This document shows positions 9,031 to 17,366 of a stretch of DNA of 64,000 nucleotides, one piece after another; position 1 is the first letter of the stretch; each line of letters opens with the position of its first letter. This stretch comes from Streptomyces sp. NBC_00358. Its GTDB lineage: Bacteria; Actinomycetota; Actinomycetes; Streptomycetales; Streptomycetaceae. Both the position numbers and the translations under genes were made by a program. The stretch spans positions 3,844,001 through 3,908,000 of the forward strand of contig NZ_CP107976.1 of assembly GCF_036099295.1 (NCBI RefSeq). Direction: 5' to 3'. The notes under the pieces were generated by a model, which was given only the letters and a program-made list of their open reading frames with translations, did not search any database and was not told where the DNA came from.

Positions 9031-9074
9031 CCGCGGGCGGCGGTCACGGCGAGAGCCGTCACCGCCGCCCGCGG
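9031..9074. terminator. Long hairpin terminator after the sulfatase-like gene
   Basis: Arms of 20 bases (9031-9050 and 9055-9074) pair with a single C-C mismatch around the tetraloop GAGA. It lies 17 bp after the plus-strand stop and may also end transcription from the minus-strand gene that stops at 9185. Confidence 0.85.
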
Positions 9075-9113
9075 CCGTCGCCCCGCCTCAAGAACTCACG
9101 CGTAACACGTAAT

Positions 9114-9145
9114 GGGCAACGGGCAACGGGCAACGGGCAACGGGC
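9114..9145. repeat. 7-bp tandem repeat, GGGCAAC x4 plus a partial unit
   Basis: Four perfect copies of GGGCAAC at 9114-9141 are followed by GGGC. It lies in the convergent intergenic gap between the sulfatase-like and binding-protein genes. No function is apparent. Confidence 0.95.
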
Positions 9146-9184
9146 TTGTGTATCAAGGCAGTTGTCGGTTGCTGTCGGCCGACG

Positions 9185-10741
9185 TCACAGCCAGTTCAGC
9201 CGCCAGAGGCGGAAGACACCGGTCCCGTCGGACAGGTACTGGCCGCCGCTGACGTCCTCGGTGCTGACGACGTAGTCCTTGCGCTGCCACAGGGGAATCA
9301 GCGGAACATCCCGCGCGACGGTTTCCTGGAGCCGCCGGAAGGCGTCCGCCGTACGGCTGCGGTCCTCGTCCTGCTGGGTCTCCCGGATCTGCCGGTCGAC
9401 ATCCGGGCTGCTGTAGCCGTTCTTCATGCTGTTGCCGGTGCCGACGAGCGGCGCGCCGAACGTGTCCGCGTCGGGGTAGTCGGCGACCCAGCCGACCGCC
9501 CAGGCGTCCAGCCCGCCCTCCGCGTACCGCTTCTGGAACTCGGTCCACTCGAAGCCCTCGGTCGTCACCTTGAACAGTCCGTCCGCCTCCAGTTGCCGCT
9601 TCAGCTCGGCGGCCTCCTCGCCGGCGGCGCCCCGGCCCTCCGCGTACCCGTAGGTGAAACGCACGGGCAGCGGGACCCCGGCCTCGGTCAGCAGGGCCCG
9701 CGCCTTCTTGGCGTCCGGGTTCGGGTAGTGGTCGAAGAACGACGTCGAATGCCCGTTGATCCCCGCAGGGATCAGCCCGTACAGCGCCTCGGTGGTCCCC
9801 TTGTACGTCCGGTCGACGAGCTTGTCGCGGTCGATCAGCGACGCGACGGCCTGCCGTACCCGCCGGTCGTGCAGGGGCGAACGCGCCCGCACATTGAGGA
9901 CGAGGTTGCGGGTCTCGGCACTGTCGGCCTCGGTGACGCGCTGCGCGGGGTCGCTCGGCGAGAGCGCGGCGAGCACGGCGGGCGGCAACTGACGGGCCGC
10001 TACGTCCAGTTCCTTCGCCTTACGGGCCACTTCCAGCGTCTGCGAGTTGGCGTAGTAGCGAAGCGCCACGGGCCTGCCGAGGTCACCGATGGCGCCCTTG
10101 TAGCGGGAGTTGGGCGCGAGGACGGCCCGCTCGTTCTTCGTGTACGCCTTCAGGACGTACGGCCCGGTGCCGTCGACGTCGGTGCCGGTACGCAGGCTGT
10201 GCTTGGGATAGAGGGTGCTGTCGACGATCGACCCGGCGCCGGTCGCCACTTTGAACGGGAAGGTCGCGTCGGCCGAGGACAGGTGGAAGGTGACGGTCCG
10301 CCCGCTCGCGTCCACGCTGCCCAGGGTGGAGAAGAGCGAGGCGGGCCCGACCTCGTCGGCGATCGTCCTGACGCGGTCGAAGGAGAACTTCACGTCCTCG
10401 GCGGTCATCGTGCGCCCGCTCGCGAACGTCAGGTCGTCGCGGAGCGTGCAGCGATACGTGCGCAACCCCGTGCCGGTGAACGCGCAGCTCTTGGCGGCGT
10501 CCGGAACGGGTTTGGCGGCGCCGGGCTCGAAGGTGAGCAGCGACTGGAAGACATTGCTGAACAACGCCCACGATCCGGCGTCGTAGGCTCCCGCGGGGTC
10601 GAGCGACGTGACGGCGTCCGTCGTGCCCACCGTGATCGTGCGGTCGCTGTTCCCCTTCTCCGGCATCATCTGCCGGCCGGCCACACCCACGCCCACCAGG
10701 ACGAGCAGTGCCGCCGGAATCCATAAGCGAACCGATCGCAT
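9185..10741 (-). CDS. Family 5 (peptide/nickel-type) ABC substrate-binding protein, orphan
   Basis: This 518-residue protein has an N-terminal hydrophobic segment (LWIPAALLVLVGVGVAG) without a lipobox cysteine, so it looks membrane-anchored or secreted rather than a lipoprotein. The mature part follows the DppA/OppA pattern: TITVGTTDAVTSLDPAGAYD, RDDLTFASGRTMTAEDVKFSFDRV and PNSRYKG, ending with VSGGQYLSDGTGVFRLW. No permease or ATPase gene is adjacent, so it must share a transporter elsewhere or act as a sensor. The ATG is preceded by GGGGAGGG at good spacing. Ligand unknown; an oligopeptide is most likely from the family. Confidence 0.88.
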   Translation of the reverse strand: MRSVRLWIPAALLVLVGVGVAGRQMMPEKGNSDRTITVGTTDAVTSLDPAGAYDAGSWALFSNVFQSLLTFEPGAAKPVPDAAKSCAFTGTGLRTYRCTLRDDLTFASGRTMTAEDVKFSFDRVRTIADEVGPASLFSTLGSVDASGRTVTFHLSSADATFPFKVATGAGSIVDSTLYPKHSLRTGTDVDGTGPYVLKAYTKNERAVLAPNSRYKGAIGDLGRPVALRYYANSQTLEVARKAKELDVAARQLPPAVLAALSPSDPAQRVTEADSAETRNLVLNVRARSPLHDRRVRQAVASLIDRDKLVDRTYKGTTEALYGLIPAGINGHSTSFFDHYPNPDAKKARALLTEAGVPLPVRFTYGYAEGRGAAGEEAAELKRQLEADGLFKVTTEGFEWTEFQKRYAEGGLDAWAVGWVADYPDADTFGAPLVGTGNSMKNGYSSPDVDRQIRETQQDEDRSRTADAFRRLQETVARDVPLIPLWQRKDYVVSTEDVSGGQYLSDGTGVFRLWRLNWL

Positions 10742-10887
10742 CGGGTGCCCTCCCCAGGCCCACCACAGGTCACTCCCCTGGTGACGCGGATCACCTAACC
10801 ACAGGAGTTTCAGCCGGGGAAGGGAATGGGGAAGAGTGCGCCGGGCCGGAGAAAACGATCATTTCGGGTCCGTTCCACAGCGGATTC

Positions 10888-12324
10888 TCAGGCTTGGCGC
10901 GAGGCCAGTTCGACGACCGTGATGTCCGAGGGCGCGCCGACCCTGGTCGGTGGCCCCCAGGCGCCCGCGCCCCGGGAGACGTACAACTGCGTGTCGCCGT
11001 AGCGCTCCAGGCCCGCGAGTGTCGGGTTGGTCGCGGCCGCGACGAAGTTTCCCGGCCAAAGCTGACCGCCATGGGTGTGTCCGGACAGTTGGAGGTCGAC
11101 ACCGTGGCGTACTGCCTCATGGATCTGCACGGGTTGATGTGCGAGCAGTACACAGGCCCGTGTCCTGTCCCGGCCCCCGAGCGCCTTGCCGAAGTCGGGC
11201 CCCTGTCCCTCGCTCTCGCCCTGGAGGTCGTTCACTCCGGCCAGGTCGAAACCGGCCAGCTCGGTGCGCGCGTTCTCCAGGGGATGGATCCCGAGCTCCC
11301 GCACCTCCCGGATCCACTGCTCGGCTCCGGAGAAGTACTCGTGGTTCCCGGTCACGAAGTAGGACCCGTGCCGGGCCCGCAGTTGGGCGAGCGGCGCGGC
11401 GGCGGGACCGAGGTTCTTCACGCTGCCGTCGACCAGGTCACCGACGACGGCGATCAGATCGGGCTGCGTGGAGTTGATCGTGTCGACGACCTTCTGGGCG
11501 AATCCGCGCCCGAGCACCGGCCCGAGGTGGATGTCGCTCACGACGGCGATCCGGAAACCGTGGGCGGACCGGGGCAGTCGGGCGAGCGGCACGGTGACCC
11601 GCTTCACCGTGGGGCCGCGCAGTACGCCGTACGTCCCGTAGCCGACGGTCCCCACCGCGACGGCGGCGGCCGCACCGCCCACGACACGCGAGACGAAGAG
11701 ACGCCGCGACGGCGAAGAAGCATCCCCGGTCGAGCCCGCCGACCCCGCCGATCCGGCCGAGGCCGCCGAGTCGGCCGGTGTCGTCGGCCCTGGCGCCTCC
11801 GCCGGCTCCGGCCGCTCCGACGTTTCCGGCGGGGGCGGTGCGGCGGGGGGTCCGGTGGGCGTGGGCGGTGGGCCGGCGGCGGCGGATTCGTTCCGGGGCG
11901 GTGCCGCGCCGGGCAGCGGCAGGGCGCCCTCGTGCGACCCCGCCCCCTCGGAGGCGGTCACGGCGGGGGACGTCACCCCGTCGGGGTCCCGCCGGGCGGC
12001 GGCCCGGCGTTCCCCGGCCCGGCGCAGGACCGGCCGCAGGGCCTCGCCCGCGAGCAGCGCCAGCACCAGGTACAGCGCCACCGCCATCCACAGGAACCCG
12101 GGCCAGGACAGCGTCCGCTGGAGCCAGAAGGGAGCACCCGCCCGCTCGCTCGCGACGGCGCCGATCATCAGGAGCGGTCCGGCGACGAACACGGCCGTGC
12201 CCGCCCGGCGGACCGCTCCGGGGCCGGCCGTGGTGTCGCGCACCAGGCGGCGCCACGCGTACCAGTGCAGCCCGCCGAGCACGGCCAGCGCGGCCGTACC
12301 CGCCGACACGAACAAGATGACCAT
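10888..12324 (-). CDS. Membrane metallophosphoesterase (calcineurin-like)
   Basis: The protein has 478 residues. Its N-terminal half carries about four hydrophobic helices (starting MVILFVSAGTAALAVLGG), then a Pro/Ala/Glu-rich linker of about 100 residues and another short helix (VVGGAAAAVAVGTVGY). The C-terminal domain has the dimetal phosphoesterase motifs in order: VVSDIHLG, VVGDLVDGS, VTGNHEYFSG, LAHQP and LSGHTHGGQLWPG. All metal ligands expected for the family are present. The catalytic domain probably faces outside or lies at the membrane. The substrate is not known. It lies 15 bp downstream of the small membrane protein gene, so the two may be co-transcribed. Confidence 0.92.
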   Translation of the reverse strand: MVILFVSAGTAALAVLGGLHWYAWRRLVRDTTAGPGAVRRAGTAVFVAGPLLMIGAVASERAGAPFWLQRTLSWPGFLWMAVALYLVLALLAGEALRPVLRRAGERRAAARRDPDGVTSPAVTASEGAGSHEGALPLPGAAPPRNESAAAGPPPTPTGPPAAPPPPETSERPEPAEAPGPTTPADSAASAGSAGSAGSTGDASSPSRRLFVSRVVGGAAAAVAVGTVGYGTYGVLRGPTVKRVTVPLARLPRSAHGFRIAVVSDIHLGPVLGRGFAQKVVDTINSTQPDLIAVVGDLVDGSVKNLGPAAAPLAQLRARHGSYFVTGNHEYFSGAEQWIREVRELGIHPLENARTELAGFDLAGVNDLQGESEGQGPDFGKALGGRDRTRACVLLAHQPVQIHEAVRHGVDLQLSGHTHGGQLWPGNFVAAATNPTLAGLERYGDTQLYVSRGAGAWGPPTRVGAPSDITVVELASRQA

Positions 12325-12339
12325 GCCGCCGTACCCCCG

Positions 12340-12582
12340 TTACGACGTCTGGCGCAAAGCGCGTACGCCGCGCAACCCGATGACCCCGACGACCGTCCCC
12401 AAGACAAAGGAAACGACGGCGAGCGTCAGATGCACCCAGAAGTACGCCGTCGGATCGCCCGCGTCGTCGAACGCGAGCCCGCTGGCGTCCTGCCATAGAT
12501 TTTTGACGAAAGTGACCCAAATGACCCAACTCCACACCCCGAAAGCGAGCAGGAACCAGGACACGGGGCGGCTGAGCTTCAT
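12340..12582 (-). CDS. Small SCO4848-family membrane protein
   Basis: This 80-residue protein has two hydrophobic helices, SWFLLAFGVWSWVIWVTFV and FWVHLTLAVVSFVLGTVVGVIGL, joined by a short acidic loop. The length and sequence pattern match the Streptomyces SCO4848 family of small membrane proteins of unknown function. The ATG is preceded, six bases upstream, by GATACT (12589-12594 on the minus strand) and has no Shine-Dalgarno sequence. It may therefore be translated from a leaderless mRNA, with the phosphoesterase gene downstream in the same unit. Confidence 0.85.
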   Translation of the reverse strand: MKLSRPVSWFLLAFGVWSWVIWVTFVKNLWQDASGLAFDDAGDPTAYFWVHLTLAVVSFVLGTVVGVIGLRGVRALRQTS

Positions 12583-12588
12583 GCGTTC

Positions 12589-12594
12589 AGTATC
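12589..12594 (-). promoter_or_regulatory. Candidate -10 box of a leaderless promoter (small membrane protein gene)
   Basis: GATACT on the minus strand lies six bases before the ATG at 12582, and no ribosome-binding site lies between. No -35 was recognised. Confidence 0.4.
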
Positions 12595-12678
12595 GCCGCC
12601 GCCGACCGTGACCCGGCGCCGGGGTGGAGTGGACGACGAGGCACCGCAGGGTGCTGGGACTTCCCGTCATGATCCCTG

Positions 12679-12684
12679 TACTTT
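12679..12684 (+). promoter_or_regulatory. Candidate -10 box of a leaderless promoter (carboxypeptidase gene)
   Basis: TACTTT ends seven bases before the GTG start at 12692, placing +1 at or next to the start codon. Confidence 0.45.
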
Positions 12685-12691
12685 CTCGATC

Positions 12692-13999
12692 GTGTCTGCC
12701 TCCAAAAAGACCGTCACGCGATCCCTGTTGGTCGCTTCCGCCACGTTGCTGACCCTTTCGCTCACGGCGCCCGCGTTCGCCGATGCCGACCCCGACACGG
12801 GTCCGACAGAGAGCCCCAGCCCCTCGGCCACTCCCCCCGCGAACATGTCGACCCTCGGCGGTGAGCGGCTCGGCCGGCCCGGCAGCCAGGTGAACCTCGG
12901 CGGCGGCGCCCCCGTCCTGCCCAAGGACGTCACCGCCCGGTCCTGGATCGTCGCCGACGCCGAGTCGGGTGACGTCCTGGCCGCGCACAACGCGCACTGG
13001 CGACTGCCCCCGGCGAGCACCCTGAAGATGCTGTTCGCCGACACGGTGCTGCCCAAGTTCCCGAGGACCACCCGGCACAAGGTGATCCCCTCGGACCTGG
13101 CGGGCATCGGCGCGGGCTCCAGCGTGGTGGGCATAAAGGAGAACGAGACGTACACCGTCCACGACCTGTGGCTCGGTGTCTTCCTGCGTTCCGGCAACGA
13201 CGCCGTGCATGTGCTGTCCGCGATGAACGGCGGCGTCGCCGAGACGGTCAAGGACATGCGGGCGCACGCCGAGGACCTCCAGGCACTCGACACGAACGTG
13301 GTGAGCCCGGACGGCTACGACGCCAGGGGCCAGGTGTCGTCGGCGTACGACCTGTCGCTGTTCGCCCGTTCGGGGCTCCAGAAGAAGGACTTCCGGGAGT
13401 ACTGCTCGACGGTGCGGGCGAAATTCCCCGGGGTGACGACCAAGGGCAAGAAGGGCGCGGCCACCCGCGGGTCCTCCGAGATCCAGAACACCAACCGGCT
13501 GCTGAGCGGCGACAGCGACGTCACCGCGTACCAGGGCATCGCGGGCGTGAAGAACGGCAACACCACCAACGCGGGCGCCACCTTCACGGGTGTCGCCGAA
13601 CGCGGCGGGAAGGTGCTGCTCGTCACCGTCATGAACCCGGAGAAGAAGGAGCACAACGAGGTCTACAAGGAGGCCGCGCGGCTCCTCGACTGGGGGTTCC
13701 AGGCCGCGGGCAAGGTCCAGCCGGTCGGCGAACTGGTCCCGCCGAAGGACGTCGACACCACCGCTCAGCCGGGCGCGAAGGCATCGGGCGGGGCGAGCCC
13801 CGGCACCGGCTCCGGGACCGGCTCCGCCAAGGCCTCCTCGAAGCCGGTGGCGGCCTCCACCGGCGCGGCGAAGGGCGGTTCGAGCGGCATCGGCGTCGCG
13901 CTCGGCATCATGGGCGGCTCTCTCGTACTGCTCGCGGCGGGCGTCTTCCTGGTCAACCGCCGCTGGCCGCTGCCGGACCTGATGCGCCGCCGCCGCTGA
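12692..13999 (+). CDS. D-alanyl-D-alanine carboxypeptidase (serine peptidase S11)
   Basis: The 435-residue protein has a Sec signal peptide (about residues 1-31: KKTVTRSLLVASATLLTLSL...APAFA), a Pro/Ser-rich spacer and the penicillin-binding fold. Active-site motifs are SxxK in PASTLKM, SxN in LRSGNDAV, and KNG in GVKNGNTTNAGATF where many relatives have KTG. A Gly/Ser/Ala linker leads to a C-terminal membrane helix (IGVALGIMGGSLVLLAAGVFLVN) and the basic tail RRRR, so it is anchored outside the membrane. It would trim the terminal D-Ala from peptidoglycan stems. The start is the GTG seven bases after TACTTT; longer frames run back into the neighbouring genes. The 3' end overlaps the convergent brkB gene by 47 bp. 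Confidence 0.93.
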   Translation: MSASKKTVTRSLLVASATLLTLSLTAPAFADADPDTGPTESPSPSATPPANMSTLGGERLGRPGSQVNLGGGAPVLPKDVTARSWIVADAESGDVLAAHNAHWRLPPASTLKMLFADTVLPKFPRTTRHKVIPSDLAGIGAGSSVVGIKENETYTVHDLWLGVFLRSGNDAVHVLSAMNGGVAETVKDMRAHAEDLQALDTNVVSPDGYDARGQVSSAYDLSLFARSGLQKKDFREYCSTVRAKFPGVTTKGKKGAATRGSSEIQNTNRLLSGDSDVTAYQGIAGVKNGNTTNAGATFTGVAERGGKVLLVTVMNPEKKEHNEVYKEAARLLDWGFQAAGKVQPVGELVPPKDVDTTAQPGAKASGGASPGTGSGTGSAKASSKPVAASTGAAKGGSSGIGVALGIMGGSLVLLAAGVFLVNRRWPLPDLMRRRR

Positions 14000-15101
14000 C
14001 CGCCCGGGGCTCCGGAGCCTTCGCGTTCTTCGGAGCCCCCGAATCCCGCCGGCGGTCCGATGCGGGCGGCCCGGAGGAGCCGGTCGGTTCCCGCAGGCCG
14101 GCCGCATCGTCGGGGCCCGCGGGCTCGGCCGGGTCGCCCACCGGCTCGTCCGAGTCCACTCCTTCGCCCGGGTCCGCTCCTTCGTCCGAGTCCACTCCTT
14201 CGTCCGGGTCCGCTCCTTCGCCCGGGTCCGCCCCTTCGCCCGGGTCCGCCGGCTCCTCGCTCGGTGTCGCCGTCCAGGCGGCGGAGTACAGGAGCAGTTT
14301 CGAGGTGAAGTTGATCCACAGGAGCAACGCGATCGGCACCCCGAAGGCGCCGTACATACTCTTCGACGCCACCCCTCGCATATAGCCGCTGAGCAGCAGC
14401 TTGAGCAGTTCGAAACCGACGGCGCCGATCAGCGCCGCGACGAGAAGCCGACGGCGCGGCGGCTCGACGCCGGGCAGCAGCGTGAGGACGTACAGCAGGA
14501 CGAGGAAGTCGGCGAGCACGGCCACCGCGAAGGCGACGATCTGGAGCAGCGTGCTCCCCCAGCCGTTCCCGTCGAGGCCCAGATGCCGCGCCGACCAGCC
14601 CATCGCCGTGGACGCGAGCGTGGAGACGGCGACCGTGAGAAGCACGGCGCCGCCCAGTCCGACGAGTACCCCGCCGTCCTTGAGCTTGCGCAGGAAGGGG
14701 TTCCCCTCGCTGTCGGGCAGTTCCCAGACGGCGCGCAGGCACTCCCGCATCGAGCCGACCCAGCCGATGCCGGTGAACAGCAGCAGGGCCCCCGCGATGA
14801 GCCCGATCGTGCCGGCGTTCTGGACGAGGCCGTGGACGTCCAGCTGATCGGAGATGCCCGGCACCTGCTCGGCGAGCTTGTCCTGGAGGTCCTTCTGCTG
14901 CTGCTCGCTCAGCGTGGCGGCGCCGATCGCGGCGGCCACGGTCAGCAACGGGAACAGCGCCACGAAGCTGATGAAGGTCATCGCGGCGGCGAGCCGCGTC
15001 CACTTCACCCGGTCCAGCCGCTCGTACGACCGCCACGCGTGCGTGGCCGTCAGGCGCACGAGCAGGGGTCCCAAGCCGGGAATCCTTTTCAGCCAGTCCA
15101 T
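13953..15101 (-). CDS. YihY/BrkB-family membrane protein with acidic repeat tail
   Basis: About 382 residues. Six hydrophobic helices follow the YihY/virulence-factor BrkB pattern (TRLAAAMTFISFVALFPLLTV, TIGLIAGALLLFTGIGWV, LLLWINFTSKLLLYSAAW). The family was once called RNase BN, but that activity belongs to another protein; its true role is unclear. After the last helix comes about 110 residues of disordered sequence with an Asp/Pro/Gly/Glu hexapeptide repeat. ATG 15101 is chosen because family similarity begins there (MDWLKRIPGLGPL); the longer frame back to 15251 lies inside gtrA. The start lies 13 bp inside the gtrA gene, which suggests coupling at the end of the PAP2-ubiA-gtrA unit. Confidence 0.87.
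   Translation of the reverse strand: MDWLKRIPGLGPLLVRLTATHAWRSYERLDRVKWTRLAAAMTFISFVALFPLLTVAAAIGAATLSEQQQKDLQDKLAEQVPGISDQLDVHGLVQNAGTIGLIAGALLLFTGIGWVGSMRECLRAVWELPDSEGNPFLRKLKDGGVLVGLGGAVLLTVAVSTLASTAMGWSARHLGLDGNGWGSTLLQIVAFAVAVLADFLVLLYVLTLLPGVEPPRRRLLVAALIGAVGFELLKLLLSGYMRGVASKSMYGAFGVPIALLLWINFTSKLLLYSAAWTATPSEEPADPGEGADPGEGADPDEGVDSDEGADPGEGVDSDEPVGDPAEPAGPDDAAGLREPTGSSGPPASDRRRDSGAPKNAKAPEPRAVSGGGASGPAAASGG
14143..14250. repeat. 18-bp in-frame tandem repeat (6 units) in the brkB tail
   Basis: Units close to CCTTCGCCCGGGTCCGCT (plus-strand sense) repeat with the period 18 and encode a six-residue acidic motif of the D-P-G-E-G-A type on the minus strand. Confidence 0.9.
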
Positions 15102-15712
15102 GATCCGTCTCTGCCCTCGCCTCGGAAAACCAGTGACCGAGTACCCCAAAAACGCAGGACAGTGGCGAGCGCCATGCCGATTCCCGCACCGGACACGGTG
15201 TCCGCGCGCGGTGAGGTGAATCCGAGTCCGTAGTGACTGACGGCGATGCACAGCAGTTGTACGAGCGCGCCCGCGACATTGACCGCGAAGAAGATCACGT
15301 ACCGGCGCGGGCCGCGGGCAGGGGCGTGCCGGTAGGTGCCGTGCGCGTTTCCGGCGTACGCCACCGAGCAGCCCGCCAGGAAGGACAGCGCCTTGGCGGT
15401 CAGCGGATCCAGACCCACCGGACCCCGCAGCCAGACGAAGAGACCGAGGTCGGCCGCGTAGGCGAGGACGCCGACGGCGGCGAACCCGAGGAGTTCACGC
15501 AGGAGCCGTTCCCGGACACCGGCCGCCCTCGTCGCCACCGGTGTGGTGGCGGCGGCGGTCGCGGGTCCCCCGGGTCCGCCTCTCCGACCCGGCCCGTCCG
15601 GCCCGACGGCGACGGTCCCGGAGGCGGGGGACCGGACGACCGTGGTCCCGGGGGCATGCGCGCCGGGTGTGCCGGACGGCCCGGAGCCGGGCCGGTCCTC
15701 GGTGACGCTCAC
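15089..15712 (-). CDS. GtrA-family membrane protein (Rv3789-like)
   Basis: About 207 residues. The first 75 are disordered and Gly/Pro/Thr-rich. Four membrane helices of the GtrA family follow: LLGFAAVGVLAYAADLGLFVW, ALSFLAGCSVAYAGNAHGTYR, YVIFFAVNVAGALVQLLCIAV and GAGIGMALATVLRFWGTRSLVFR. GtrA proteins are proposed to move, or help present, polyprenyl-phosphate sugars at the membrane. In mycobacteria, the GtrA protein Rv3789 is encoded beside dprE1/dprE2 and is linked to decaprenyl-phospho-arabinose. The GTG start overlaps the ubiA stop (GTGA), and its own 3' end overlaps brkB. The context strongly suggests a role with the polyprenyl-phospho-pentose made by its neighbours. Confidence 0.88.
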   Translation of the reverse strand: MSVTEDRPGSGPSGTPGAHAPGTTVVRSPASGTVAVGPDGPGRRGGPGGPATAAATTPVATRAAGVRERLLRELLGFAAVGVLAYAADLGLFVWLRGPVGLDPLTAKALSFLAGCSVAYAGNAHGTYRHAPARGPRRYVIFFAVNVAGALVQLLCIAVSHYGLGFTSPRADTVSGAGIGMALATVLRFWGTRSLVFRGEGRDGSWTG

Positions 15713-16653
15713 CAGTTCGCCACCGCGAGCCCGTACATCGCCAGCCACACCAGGCCGATGAGGGCGAGCGCGCGGTCCCGCAGGACCACGTCCTCCGGCT
15801 CGCCCGCCGTGCCCCGGTCGGCGAAGACGGCGTAGCGCAGGACGGCCAGGATGAAGGCGACCATGGACAACTGGCGCCACGGCAGCACCCCGGTGCTCGG
15901 CACTCCGCCCTCCTCCAGGGCCCACAGGCAGTAGCCGAGGACGGAGACCCCGGCGGCAAGCTGCCAGACGAAGCGCAGGTAGCCGGTCGTGTACTCGGTG
16001 AGCAACGCGCGTGTGGCGCCCCCGTTCCCCGCCATCTGCACGGCCTCGGAGTAACGCTTCGCCGAGACCATGAACAGCGCCCCGAAGCCGGTGGTGATCA
16101 GGAACCAGCGCGAGAGCGGGATGCCGAGGGCCAGGCCGCCGATCATCGCCCGCATCAGGAACCCGGTCGTGACGACGACGAGGTCCACGACGAGCACGTG
16201 CTTCAGGCTGACGCAGTACGCCAGCTGCATGCCGATGTACGCGGTCAGCAGCGCGCAGACGGCCGGTGGGCAGAGCCAGGCCGCGACGGCGGGGGCGAGG
16301 ACCGCGAGGGCGCCTCCGACGGCGTACGCGACCGGGACGGGGACCTGGCCCACCGCGACCGGGCGGTGGCGCTTCACCGGGTGGGCACGGTCGGCGACGG
16401 CGTCCCGGGCGTCGTTGATCAGGTACACGGCGGCGGCGCAGGTCGTGAACAGGGCGAAGACAAGGGCTAGTTGGCCGATGGCGTGTGGCGACAGGAGCCG
16501 GCCCGCGGCGGCCGGGGCGGCCACCACGAGCACGTTCTTCACCCACTGGCGGGGGCGCGCGGTTCTGACGAGACCGCCGAGGAGCCCGGTCAGGCTCCTC
16601 GGCGGCGGGGCGACGGCCGGGGTGCGCTCCAGAAGCGCCGTGCGCTCAGCCAT
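15709..16653 (-). CDS. ubiA: Decaprenyl-phosphate phosphoribosyltransferase-like UbiA prenyltransferase
   Basis: About 314 residues with around eight membrane helices. The Mg-diphosphate motif NDARDAVADRAHPVKRHRP closely resembles the mycobacterial Rv3806c type (NDxxDxxxDRxHPxKxxRP), as do the opening RPRQWVKNVLVVAAP and the second-loop SAKRYSE. Rv3806c-type enzymes transfer phosphoribose from PRPP to decaprenyl phosphate, the first committed step of DPA synthesis. ATG 16653 (MAERTALL) is preferred; a longer frame to 16722 would overlap most of the PAP2 C-terminus. Its start overlaps the PAP2 stop by eight bases and its stop overlaps the gtrA start, so it is the centre of a tightly coupled operon. 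A role in ubiquinone/haem prenylation is unlikely given the motif variant. Confidence 0.9.
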   Translation of the reverse strand: MAERTALLERTPAVAPPPRSLTGLLGGLVRTARPRQWVKNVLVVAAPAAAGRLLSPHAIGQLALVFALFTTCAAAVYLINDARDAVADRAHPVKRHRPVAVGQVPVPVAYAVGGALAVLAPAVAAWLCPPAVCALLTAYIGMQLAYCVSLKHVLVVDLVVVTTGFLMRAMIGGLALGIPLSRWFLITTGFGALFMVSAKRYSEAVQMAGNGGATRALLTEYTTGYLRFVWQLAAGVSVLGYCLWALEEGGVPSTGVLPWRQLSMVAFILAVLRYAVFADRGTAGEPEDVVLRDRALALIGLVWLAMYGLAVANW

Positions 16654-17224
16654 GGCCGGCTCCGATCCAGCGGGCGCCCAGTCCGGCCGCCGCGGCGCCC
16701 AGGGCCGCGCCGGCGGCGACATCCGTGGGGTAGTGCACGCCGACGACGAGACGTGAGACGCACATCGCGGCGGCGAACGGCACGACGACGTACGCCCCGA
16801 GGGCGCCGTAGGCGACCGCCGCGGCAGCCGCGGAGGTGGCGTGCGAACTGGGGAAGGAGTGCCGCCCTGCCGTGCGGACCAAGGGCGCCACGTGCGCGGG
16901 GCGGGGGCGGCGCACGATGCGCTTCACGCCCATGCTCGCGAGGTGCGCGGTGGCGGTGAGCGCCGTCGCGCGCAGCCAGGCGCCGCGCCGCTCCCGGTCG
17001 GCGGCCGCCCCCGCGAGCCCCGCGGCGAGCCACAGCGCCCCGTGCTCCCCGCTCCGGGACAGGGCACGCGCGACGGCCGCTACGCGCGGGTCCGTTCCGT
17101 ACGCGTGGAGTGCGGACAGCAGTCGGCGGTCCATTCCGTCGATCCGTGTGTCCAGGTCATCAAGTCGGCGGTCCATGTCGTCACGCTGTCGGTCCATGCC
17201 GTCGCGATCGTCAAGGTCGTCCAT
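16646..17224 (-). CDS. PAP2-family phosphatase (Rv3807c-like, probable polyprenyl-phosphoribose-5-phosphate phosphatase)
   Basis: This 192-residue membrane protein has the three acid-phosphatase motifs: KRIVRRPRP, FPSSHAT and SRLVVGVHYPTD, all intact. In mycobacteria a PAP2 protein is encoded next to the UbiA enzyme and is thought to remove the 5-phosphate from decaprenyl-phosphoribose phosphate; the same pairing here supports that role. The first 35 residues are an unusual Asp/Arg/Met-rich, heptad-like segment (MDRRLDDLDTRIDGMDRR) whose DNA is mildly repetitive. A downstream Met (MDRRLLSALHAYG) is an alternative start without that extension. It is the first gene of the operon and is divergent from dprE1. 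Confidence 0.88.
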   Translation of the reverse strand: MDDLDDRDGMDRQRDDMDRRLDDLDTRIDGMDRRLLSALHAYGTDPRVAAVARALSRSGEHGALWLAAGLAGAAADRERRGAWLRATALTATAHLASMGVKRIVRRPRPAHVAPLVRTAGRHSFPSSHATSAAAAAVAYGALGAYVVVPFAAAMCVSRLVVGVHYPTDVAAGAALGAAAAGLGARWIGAGHG

Positions 17225-17366
17225 GCGATCCCACTCTTCTAGGGAGCGGTCGCAGAATTACGGCAATCTTGGACGACATCCCATTAATCACCCATTTCGG
17301 TGAGGAGCCGTGGGGGCCGGGTAGATTGCCCCGTTGTGCACCCTTGGCGGCGCTACGGTCACGGTC

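Noticed and set aside
6585..9062. An 825-residue minus-strand frame opposite the sulfatase-like gene.
   Set aside because: Composition is that of a high-GC antisense shadow. The plus strand has clear domain motifs and a terminator.
9160..9180. TTGTCGGTTG near 9161 as a third DNA-damage promoter element.
   Set aside because: It differs from TTGTCRGTG, has no TAnnnT at N8, and lies between convergent gene ends.
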